This document shows, piece after piece, positions 5,933 through 12,342 of a stretch of DNA of 13,117 bases. The notes below the pieces were generated by a model. It saw only the letters and a program-made list of their open reading frames with translations. It had not been told where the DNA came from and did not search any database. The translations under genes and the position numbers were made by a program. Positions within the stretch are counted from its first letter, which is position 1. Each line of letters starts with the position of its first letter. This DNA is from Erysipelotrichaceae bacterium (GTDB taxonomy: Bacteria; Bacillota_I; Bacilli_A; Erysipelotrichales; Erysipelotrichaceae). The DNA is taken from assembly GCA_024709285.1 (NCBI GenBank), contig JANJWY010000172.1, forward strand, positions 1-13,117, given 5' to 3'.

Positions 5933-8900
5933 ATGAACTGGAAATGGCCACGACTAACCTCGTGTCTGAGAATAACGTTAGCACTTTTGCTATCGATTAT
6001 GACCATAAATCCGATAAGCGTTAGCGCTACGACATTTGTGGATCTGACACGAGATCCGGACGATATTACATTAAGGAAGACGGCAGTTGTTGAGGACGCT
6101 GTTTGGATAAGAATTGATAATGGCGATCCCGATGATGCTGCTACTGGTACCGGTTATTTCAACTCGTTCCTTCGCTTACAAAAGAGCGATGGCGAAATAG
6201 GGTATAACAGTAACCTGGACAAAGTTCTTTATAATGAATTGAAGAGTTTTACAGATGCTGAGCTGTTAAGTGTCGTTCCGTATGTAGAGTATGGCGGAAG
6301 ACAATATCGGGAATTTCAGTTGGACATCAATGAAAATGATGACTATTTGGTATTAAATAGGCTTCAAATCTGGGTGACCGAGCATGAAAACCTGATTGGA
6401 ACGATGTTTGATACTAATGGAGTTCATTACTTCACAGAAGATCAGACAGTTAAAGTTTATGACACCGGCGATAATGTTATCATGTTGTCTTATCGCGGGG
6501 GTAGTGGAAATCGTGAGTATAAAGTACTTGTACCTGCCGAAGATTTCCCAGAAATGACGTATGTCGTTATTTATACGGAAATGGGATTCCCTGATGATGC
6601 AATTCCACCTGAATTTGGTGAAGATTTTTCGTCGAATGATGGATTTGAGGAGTGGGGCGTTAAAGTAGTACAAGAATTGCCGCCTGTAATCGATGTTGTC
6701 AAGACCGCATTGGTTACCAGTGTTCCTGAACCGGGAGCTTGGGTAACTTATAAAGTTGACATCGCTAACAGCAGTGGCATGACAGATCCAGTTACCATCA
6801 ATTCGCTCACTGATGCAATTGAAGGTGCTACAGCTTATAGTATTTCAGGTATGATTTTTGATGATGTGGGTTTATTAACCCCAACAACGTTCCCATTTAC
6901 AATTCAACCGGGAATGACGAAAACAGTTTATTTCAAATCTTATGTCTCTGGTGAACCTCGTACGGTAAATGATATCGTCACGGCATCCGGTGTGGATGAC
7001 GAAGGTACACCAGTTTCCGACTTTGATGATGCGGATGTCATCATTACAGATGTACTGCCGGTGATCGAAGTGGTGAAAGTAGCCAACCCGTTGTCAAGAG
7101 ATGAACCGGGCGGACTGTTCACCTATACCTACCGGATTTACAACCGTTCGGTTGAACCGGTAAAACTGACAAAAGTAGAAGATGATATTCTGGGTGTCCT
7201 GTACGAATGGGTCACTGGCAATCCGGAAATCTGGATTGGCGTAGGATCTTACCATGACTTGGTGGGAACCTTTACCAAGACGTATACCGATGCCGGGGAA
7301 TACCCCAACATCGTGGATGCCTGGGCGAAGGACAATGAAGGCAATACGGCCCATGACGATGATGACGCGATGGTTGAAGTCATCGATGTGCTGCCGGTAA
7401 TCGAAGTAGTGAAGATGGCCGACCCGTTGTCAAGAGATGAACCGGGCGGACTGTTCACCTATACTTACCGGATTTACAACCGTTCGGTTGAACCGGTGAT
7501 GCTGACTTTGGTAGAAGATGATATCTTAGGCGTGCTGTACGAATGGGAAACCGGCGATCCGGAAATCTGGATCGGCGTAGGATCTTACCATGACTTGGTT
7601 GGAACCTTTACCAAGACGTATACCGATGCCGGGGAATACCCCAACATCGTGGATGCCTGGGCGAAGGATAATGAAGAAAATATGGCGCATGACGATGATG
7701 AAGCAATGGTTGAAGTCATCGATGTACTGCCGGTGATCGAATTGGTGAAGACAGCCGATCCGTTGAGCCGTTATGAACCAGGTGGATTATTTGCTTATAC
7801 TTATCGGATCTACAACCATTCGGTTGAACCGGTAAAATTAATGAGAGTTGAAGATGACATTTTAGGTGTGTTGTATCAATGGGTCACCGGCGATCCTGAA
7901 ATCTGGATTCCGGTCGATGGAAGTTACTTGTTGCCAGGTGTTTTCACTGAATCATACACGGATGCCGGATGGTATCGCAACGTCGGTGAAGCTTGGGCAG
8001 AGGACAATGAAGACAACACCGCATATGATGATGATGAAGCAATGGTTCAAGTCATTGATGTAATGCCTCAAATTGAATTAGTGAAAACGGCAACACCGTT
8101 ATCAATGAATGAGCCGGGAGGAGTGTTCACTTACACTTATCGAATTTATAATCTCTCGGTTGAACCAGTTATGTTGACTAAAGTAGAAGATGATATTCTG
8201 GGTGTCCTGTACGAATGGGAAACCGGCGATCCGGAAATCTGGATTCCAGTAGATGGAAGTTATTTGTTACCTGGAACCTTTACAAAGACCTATACAGATG
8301 CAGGTATATATCCGAATATAGCAGAAGCACATGCTGAAGATGACGAAGGTAACGATGCTGAAGCAATTGATGATGCTGAAGTTGAAGTGATTGACGTTCT
8401 ACCAACCATCCGAGTAGATAAAGTGGCTGCACCGCTATCCATGAATGAACCGGGTGGACTGTTCACTTATACTTACCGGATTTACAACCTTTCGGTTGAA
8501 CCGGTAATGCTGACCAAAGTAGAAGATGATATCTTAGGTGTGTTGTACGAATGGGAAACCGGCGATGAAGAAATATGGATCGGTGTGGGTGCTTACCATG
8601 ACTTGGTTGGAACCTTTACCAAGACGTATACCGATGCCGGGGAATACCCCAACATCGTGGATGCTTATGCCAAGGATAATGAAGGCAATACGGCACATGA
8701 TGATGACAACGCCATGGTTGAAGTCATCGATGTACTGCCTGTGATCGAATTAGTGAAGACAGCTGATCCGTTGAGTCGTTATGAACCGGGTGGATTATTT
8801 ACATACACCTTTACCGTTTATAATCACTCTGTTGAACCGGTATGGCTGACTGAAGTTGTTGATGACAAGCTGGGTACCTTGTATGAATGGGTAACCGGTA

Positions 8901-9820
8901 TGCCGAAGATTTGGATTCCGGTCGATGGAAGTTACTTGTTACCGGGAACCTTTACCAAGACCTATACGGAAGCAGGTATTTATCCGAATATTGCGATTGC
9001 TTATGCGGAAGATAATGAGGGCAACAGCGTCCATGATGATGACAGCAGAAGTGTCACAGTCATCGATGTACTGCCTGAAATTTCCATAACCAAGACTGCA
9101 AATAAGTCGGTCATTCCTTTCTCTGGTGAAGATGTTGTGTTTACCTTTGTGATTACAAACCACAGCGTTGAAGATGTTGTCATTTACTCTATTGATGACA
9201 CAGTCTTTGGTGATTTGTTACCGGAAGCTTTGGTAGCCTTTGGGGATGACCCAATCGTTATTGCTGCCGGTCAACAATTCACCTTCACAATCACACGCTT
9301 CATTTCCGGTATGGCTGGCAGTCAGCACTACAATGTAGTGACTGCTTGCGGAATGGATAATGAAGAGAATACGGATTGTGATGACGATGACGAGTTGATT
9401 CGTTTATATTGGTATGGTTTCACTCCGGGTTACTGGAAGAACCATGCAGAAGAATGGTATAGAACTGATTACATGCCGATGGATAAAGTCCGCCTGATTT
9501 TCGGAATCACCCATACAGACCTAATAAAAAATGGGAAAATGGATTTGAATAAGGATGGACAAGATGATACGTTGATGGATGCACTTGGATATAAGGGTGG
9601 CAACGACTTAAGGGGTAAGGTACAAATCTTGCTCAGAGCTGCCGTCGCCGGATTACTGAATGAAAGTGCACTGGGAGATTACTACCCGCCGTACGATGAT
9701 GTTGATGAACTGATCATGGCAGTCAATGCCGCAATCAATACGTCTAATAAGACAATCATCAATAATCTGGCAGGTCAGATTGACTACTGGAACAACGGGA
9801 TACATGAATTTCCTGAATAG
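5933..9820 (+). CDS. Large secreted repeat protein with C-terminal TPGYWKNH domain
   Basis: A 1295-residue exported protein. Residues 1-32 are a Sec signal peptide: basic MNWKWPR, a hydrophobic core, and a likely cut after VSA (residue 32). Residues 33-248 form a domain with LLSVVPYVEYGG, REFQLDINEN and GFEEWGVK motifs, which I recall from secreted proteins of several phyla. Residues 249-374 are a divergent DUF11-like beta-sandwich repeat. Residues 375-1046 are six 112-residue repeats (LPVIEVVK..., EPGGLFTYTYRIYN, Asp-rich ends). Residues 1047 to about 1159 are an eighth, divergent repeat. The C-terminus (1162-1295) holds GFTPGYWKNH, a DLNKDG calcium-type loop (Asp1204, Asn1206, Asp1208) and ILLRAAVAGLLN. 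There is no LPxTG, no SLH domain and no C-terminal membrane helix, so it is released or held non-covalently. A stop codon directly precedes ATG 5933, fixing the start; the AGAAGGG ribosome site is modest. Likely a surface, adhesive or matrix protein; the role is not known. Confidence 0.85.
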   Translation: MNWKWPRLTSCLRITLALLLSIMTINPISVSATTFVDLTRDPDDITLRKTAVVEDAVWIRIDNGDPDDAATGTGYFNSFLRLQKSDGEIGYNSNLDKVLYNELKSFTDAELLSVVPYVEYGGRQYREFQLDINENDDYLVLNRLQIWVTEHENLIGTMFDTNGVHYFTEDQTVKVYDTGDNVIMLSYRGGSGNREYKVLVPAEDFPEMTYVVIYTEMGFPDDAIPPEFGEDFSSNDGFEEWGVKVVQELPPVIDVVKTALVTSVPEPGAWVTYKVDIANSSGMTDPVTINSLTDAIEGATAYSISGMIFDDVGLLTPTTFPFTIQPGMTKTVYFKSYVSGEPRTVNDIVTASGVDDEGTPVSDFDDADVIITDVLPVIEVVKVANPLSRDEPGGLFTYTYRIYNRSVEPVKLTKVEDDILGVLYEWVTGNPEIWIGVGSYHDLVGTFTKTYTDAGEYPNIVDAWAKDNEGNTAHDDDDAMVEVIDVLPVIEVVKMADPLSRDEPGGLFTYTYRIYNRSVEPVMLTLVEDDILGVLYEWETGDPEIWIGVGSYHDLVGTFTKTYTDAGEYPNIVDAWAKDNEENMAHDDDEAMVEVIDVLPVIELVKTADPLSRYEPGGLFAYTYRIYNHSVEPVKLMRVEDDILGVLYQWVTGDPEIWIPVDGSYLLPGVFTESYTDAGWYRNVGEAWAEDNEDNTAYDDDEAMVQVIDVMPQIELVKTATPLSMNEPGGVFTYTYRIYNLSVEPVMLTKVEDDILGVLYEWETGDPEIWIPVDGSYLLPGTFTKTYTDAGIYPNIAEAHAEDDEGNDAEAIDDAEVEVIDVLPTIRVDKVAAPLSMNEPGGLFTYTYRIYNLSVEPVMLTKVEDDILGVLYEWETGDEEIWIGVGAYHDLVGTFTKTYTDAGEYPNIVDAYAKDNEGNTAHDDDNAMVEVIDVLPVIELVKTADPLSRYEPGGLFTYTFTVYNHSVEPVWLTEVVDDKLGTLYEWVTGMPKIWIPVDGSYLLPGTFTKTYTEAGIYPNIAIAYAEDNEGNSVHDDDSRSVTVIDVLPEISITKTANKSVIPFSGEDVVFTFVITNHSVEDVVIYSIDDTVFGDLLPEALVAFGDDPIVIAAGQQFTFTITRFISGMAGSQHYNVVTACGMDNEENTDCDDDDELIRLYWYGFTPGYWKNHAEEWYRTDYMPMDKVRLIFGITHTDLIKNGKMDLNKDGQDDTLMDALGYKGGNDLRGKVQILLRAAVAGLLNESALGDYYPPYDDVDELIMAVNAAINTSNKTIINNLAGQIDYWNNGIHEFPE
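7055..9070 (+). repeat. Six in-frame tandem repeats of exactly 336 bp
   Basis: Units begin at 7055, 7391, 7727, 8063, 8399 and 8735, each exactly 336 bp (112 codons) after the last. A divergent seventh unit follows at 9071. Each encodes one beta-sandwich repeat ending in an Asp-rich linker (such as HDDDDAMVEVIDV). Units are mosaics of a few sub-blocks. After PLS the front block is RDEPGG (units 1, 2), RYEPGG (3, 6) or MNEPGG (4, 5). The back block is GVGSYHDLVGTF, or GVGAYHDL in unit 5 (1, 2, 5), or PVDGSYLLPG (3, 4, 6). A 73-nt stretch at 7584-7656 is identical to 8592-8664. Confidence 0.95.
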
Positions 9821-9830
9821 CTGATTTGAT

Positions 9831-9860
9831 AGGAGCTCCTTAATCGGAGCTCCTGTTTTT
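9831..9860 (+). terminator. Intrinsic terminator after the exoprotein gene
   Basis: A 9-bp stem AGGAGCTCC / GGAGCTCCT with loop TTAATC (9831-9854) is followed by GTTTTT. It lies 10 bp after the exoprotein stop codon. Confidence 0.9.
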
Positions 9861-9908
9861 GTCTTGATAACGGAAAATTTGGCATCAAATAAGGCTTAAA
9901 TGTGCATT

Positions 9909-9930
9909 TTATTCAAATAAGAGGTATAAT
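9909..9930 (+). promoter_or_regulatory. Ferritin promoter -10 with adjoining inverted repeat
   Basis: A perfect TATAAT (9925-9930) lies 21 bp before the ferritin ATG. The best -35 is weak: TGTGCA at 9901-9906, spacer 18. Between the two boxes is TTATT-CA-AATAA (9909-9920), a short inverted repeat where a repressor could sit. It is too short and AT-rich to call a Fur or PerR box. Confidence 0.5.
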
Positions 9931-9951
9931 ATATAAACAAGGAGGAATTAT

Positions 9952-10437
9952 ATGATTAGCAAAAAATTAGTAGACGCAATTAACGATCAAATCAATTTTG
10001 AACTATTGTCTTCGTATTTGTATTTGTCTATGTCTGCATTTATGGAAGATAACAATTATCCGGGTGCTGCTCACTTTATGCACAAACAAGCAGAAGAAGA
10101 AGTTGCACACGCTATGAAGTTCTTTAAGTTTTTAGTTGAAGTGGGTGCTCGTGTTGAACTCAAAACTATTCCGGGTCCGGAAGTTGAATTCCCGGGATAC
10201 TTGGAAGTATTCAAAATGTCGTTGGCACATGAAAAAATCGTGACCAGCCGCATTCGCAATTTATATGAAATTGCCAAGGAAGAAAAAGATCACGCAGCTC
10301 TAAGTGTATTGACATGGTTTATTGATGAACAAACCGAAGAAGAAGAAAACTTCACGAATATCATCGCACGTCTTGAGAAATTTGGCGGAAGTCCGATTTC
10401 AATCATGTTGACCGACGATAAACTCGGCGCAAGATAA
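9952..10437 (+). CDS. ftnA: Non-heme bacterial ferritin
   Basis: Iron-storage protein of 161 residues forming a four-helix bundle; in this family 24 subunits make a shell that oxidises Fe(II) and stores ferric mineral in the cytoplasm. The ferroxidase ligands are all in register with E. coli FtnA: Glu17 (FELLSSYLYL), Glu50 and His53 (AEEEVAHAMKF), Glu94 (LAHEKIV), Gln127 and Glu130 (DEQTEEEEN). No heme-ligating Met52 of bacterioferritin is present; Ala occupies that place. AAGGAGG 7 nt before the ATG gives strong initiation. It stands alone, between the exoprotein terminator and a bidirectional terminator shared with the convergent dioxygenase gene. The function is secure. Confidence 0.96.
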   Translation: MISKKLVDAINDQINFELLSSYLYLSMSAFMEDNNYPGAAHFMHKQAEEEVAHAMKFFKFLVEVGARVELKTIPGPEVEFPGYLEVFKMSLAHEKIVTSRIRNLYEIAKEEKDHAALSVLTWFIDEQTEEEENFTNIIARLEKFGGSPISIMLTDDKLGAR

Positions 10438-10444
10438 TAACTAA

Positions 10445-10466
10445 AAGAGGCTCGAAAGAGCCTCTT
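10445..10466. terminator. Bidirectional terminator between ferritin and the convergent dioxygenase
   Basis: A 9-bp stem AAGAGGCTC / GAGCCTCTT with a GAAA loop. On the minus strand the stem is followed by TTTTAGTTATT, a usable U-tract for the dioxygenase gene, whose stop codon touches the stem. On the plus strand the tail is only TTAACTAT, so ferritin termination there is weaker. Confidence 0.75.
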
Positions 10467-11325
10467 AACTATAGATAATGATATTATTTCCGGAGGGGTC
10501 AGTGACATTGATCCCTTTTTCTACGGTGGAATAGGGTATTTTCATGTTCATAAAATTTGACTCAATTTCCTTTAGAGATATACTGTCAGGAAGTCTGAGT
10601 AGGAAATTCCTTAATCCGACACTGTTGCTTGGCGGAGTAGGTGCGCCTATGCCATTCCAGACGTTGACGGCTAAGTGGTGATGATATTTGCCATAGGAGA
10701 AAAACAGTGCCTGGCGGGGTAAATCGATGACGACATCCATTCCAAGAGCTTCTTCATAAAATCTTCGAATGTTCTTAAGCTCGCTGCCATGAAGATGAAT
10801 ATGACCCATAATCGTGTCAGCGGGAAGTTTTGTGAACTCTTCATCTTGTGATTCACTAAGAACGGATTTGACATCCATTGGACCGTTTTCTGAAAACACG
10901 TCCAACTGACCATTTTTCCACTTCCACTTTTTAGGATCAGTATCTGATGCTATTTCGATGCCGTTGCCCTCAGGATCAGAGAGATAAATCGCTTCTGAAA
11001 TGCCGTGATTGGATGCGCCATGCAATGGAATCAGATTTTTGATAAAGTGATTCAGAATTTTACCTAATTCTTTTCTCGATGGTAGTAGCAATGCAAAATG
11101 ATACAGACCTGTTGTTCGTGGCATTTTTTTGATGCCATTTTCTAATTGAACGATGGAAAGAAGAGAGTCTTTTCCATTTGCTGATAACTCAACTTGATAT
11201 TCATCCTGATTGAGGACTGTTAAACCGAGCGTATTTGTATAGAATTCAATGGCTCTTTGAAGATTCAATACTTGAATAGAAACGCTAGATACAAATCCGA
11301 TGGGTGGTTGATGGTAGATTGACAT
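10465..11325 (-). CDS. catE: CatE-like two-module VOC dioxygenase
   Basis: A 286-residue protein of two vicinal-oxygen-chelate modules (about residues 9-128 and 170-284). It closely resembles my memory of Bacillus catechol-2,3-dioxygenase CatE, including GLYHFALLLPSRKELG, GISEAIYLSDPEGNGIEI, IMGHIHLHGSEL and YHHHLAVNVWNG. CatE opens catechol rings and protects against catechols and quinones. Candidate metal ligands are His76, Glu124, His175/177 and His215-217. The last strand reads DPSGNNIIIYS, without the Glu that closes the usual His-His-Glu site of extradiol enzymes, so the metal site may be shared between modules or altered. Shine-Dalgarno GGAGG lies just before ATG 11325, with the promoter and a 19-bp inverted repeat immediately upstream. 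A thiol-dependent or glyoxalase-like reaction is an alternative. The partner catD (DoxX-like) is absent here. Confidence 0.85.
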   Translation of the reverse strand: MSIYHQPPIGFVSSVSIQVLNLQRAIEFYTNTLGLTVLNQDEYQVELSANGKDSLLSIVQLENGIKKMPRTTGLYHFALLLPSRKELGKILNHFIKNLIPLHGASNHGISEAIYLSDPEGNGIEIASDTDPKKWKWKNGQLDVFSENGPMDVKSVLSESQDEEFTKLPADTIMGHIHLHGSELKNIRRFYEEALGMDVVIDLPRQALFFSYGKYHHHLAVNVWNGIGAPTPPSNSVGLRNFLLRLPDSISLKEIESNFMNMKIPYSTVEKGINVTDPSGNNIIIYS

Positions 11326-11338
11326 AGGACCTCCAAGT

Positions 11339-11357
11339 TACTTACTTTTTGTAAGTA
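11339..11357. promoter_or_regulatory. 19-bp perfect inverted repeat, probable repressor operator
   Basis: TACTTAC-TTTTT-GTAAGTA: 7-bp arms, 5-bp centre. On the minus strand it begins right after the -10 box and covers the expected transcription start of the catE-like gene, a typical position for repression. In Bacillus, catDE is controlled by the quinone-sensing HxlR/DUF24 repressors CatR and YodB, which bind short dyads of this general kind. The site is seen; the regulator is inferred. Confidence 0.75.
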
Positions 11358-11358
11358 T

Positions 11359-11387
11359 ATTATGCGATAGAATTTGGATTCAATCAA
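11359..11387 (-). promoter_or_regulatory. Sigma-A-type promoter of the catE-like gene
   Basis: On the minus strand TTGATT (11382-11387), a 17-bp spacer and CATAAT (11359-11364, 5/6) predict a start near 11352, inside the inverted repeat at 11339-11357. Confidence 0.75.
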
Positions 11388-11447
11388 TTCATTTGCCTGA
11401 GGTTTATTTATGTCAGTCTTAGTGGTAGAATAGTGAGGAGGTGGATT

Positions 11448-12332
11448 ATGAGCAAAAACAAGCAAGTACTCTTTGTATTGTGGTTGACATTGTTTCTCAA
11501 TATTCTTGTCAGCTCGATCAAAATCATCGTTGGTCTTTTAACCGGCATTGGAAGTATCTTAGCCGATGGATATCATTCATTAGCCGATGCATCCTCCAAT
11601 ATCATCGGACTCTTTACGATGAAAATCGCTCAGAAACCCATAGACGAGGACCATGCCTATGGACATCAACGCTATGAGACTTTGGCAACTTTATTCATTG
11701 TAGCTCTTCTGTCTTATTTGGGCATTGAAGTATTTTTTAAGAGTATAGAATCCTTTCAAAATCCGTCTTTTAGCCGGCCTGAGTTATTGACACTGTTGTT
11801 GATGATATTTACCTTTGGGGTAAATATATTTGTGGCCACTTACGAAAATATTGCCGGAAAGAAACTGAAATCTACCTTGTTGATTGCGGACTCAAAACAT
11901 ACTTTATCCGATATTTACATTTCGGCTGGGGTTCTGATAAACTTATTGCTGATTACTTTTCTAAATGCGCCTTTATGGTTGGATGCTGTAACATCTTTGC
12001 TCGTAGCGATGATCATTTTTAAAACAGCATATGGGATTTTTAAGGAAAGCTCGCATGAACTGACCGATGCCGTGGCGATTGAACCGCAACTGATTACGGA
12101 AATCGTTTTAAAAAATCCCCGAGTGTTCTCGATTCATAAAATACGCTCCCGCAAATCGGGTAGCCAGGTTTTTATTGATTTTCATGTAAAAAGTGATCCG
12201 AACATGCCCCTTGTCGATGCCCATAACTTATCGCATGATTTGGAAGATGAATTGAGAGCGGTATTTGGCAATGATTTAGGCGTTATCATTCATGTTGAGC
12301 CGGAAGGATATAGTTATAAAAAGAGGGATTAA
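11448..12332 (+). CDS. Cation diffusion facilitator (CDF) family metal exporter
   Basis: A 294-residue membrane antiporter, a normal length, that exports divalent metal ions in exchange for protons. It has six predicted membrane segments within residues 8-205. The first metal motif, LADGYHSLADASSN, has His43 and Asp47 in helix 2. The second, DSKHTLSDIYISAG, has His151 and Asp155 in helix 5. A cytosolic C-terminal metal-binding/dimer domain (about 207-290) holds HKIRSRKSGS, FIDFHV and IIHVEPEG. The DEDHAYGHQRYE loop after helix 2 is typical. An HD-HD site is common in zinc-type members, but Mn, Co, Fe or Cd cannot be excluded. I chose ATG 11448 because GAGGAGGT (11436-11443) is spaced for it. 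A GTG at 11433 opens the frame five codons earlier but lies upstream of that ribosome site. The stop codon overlaps that of the convergent ammonia-lyase gene. Confidence 0.93.
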   Translation: MSKNKQVLFVLWLTLFLNILVSSIKIIVGLLTGIGSILADGYHSLADASSNIIGLFTMKIAQKPIDEDHAYGHQRYETLATLFIVALLSYLGIEVFFKSIESFQNPSFSRPELLTLLLMIFTFGVNIFVATYENIAGKKLKSTLLIADSKHTLSDIYISAGVLINLLLITFLNAPLWLDAVTSLLVAMIIFKTAYGIFKESSHELTDAVAIEPQLITEIVLKNPRVFSIHKIRSRKSGSQVFIDFHVKSDPNMPLVDAHNLSHDLEDELRAVFGNDLGVIIHVEPEGYSYKKRD

Positions 12333-12342
12333 TTCCCTCTTT
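12320..12342. terminator. Bidirectional terminator at overlapping stop codons
   Basis: A 9-bp stem AAAGAGGGA / TCCCTCTTT with loop TTAAT. The loop contains the TTAA that gives both the CDF stop (12330-12332) and the ammonia-lyase stop (12329-12331 on the minus strand). The minus-strand tail continues TTTTTAT, better than the plus-strand tail TTTGACG, so it probably serves the ammonia-lyase gene most. Confidence 0.7.

Noticed and set aside
7055..9070. Regular repeats as a CRISPR array or satellite
   Set aside because: The 336-bp units are in-frame protein-coding repeats with no spacers and continuous coding sense.
9909..9920. Fur or PerR box at the ferritin promoter
   Set aside because: The arms are only 5 bp of A/T with a 2-bp centre and do not match the 7-1-7 consensus of those regulators.
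11426..11431. TAGAAT as -10 box for the CDF gene
   Set aside because: The implied start would fall within the ribosome binding site, and there is no good -35 at 16-18 bp. I see no convincing promoter for this gene.
11433..11447. GTG start for the CDF transporter at 11433
   Set aside because: It would place the strong GAGGAGGT ribosome site inside the coding sequence. ATG 11448 is correctly spaced behind that site and gives the usual family N-terminus.
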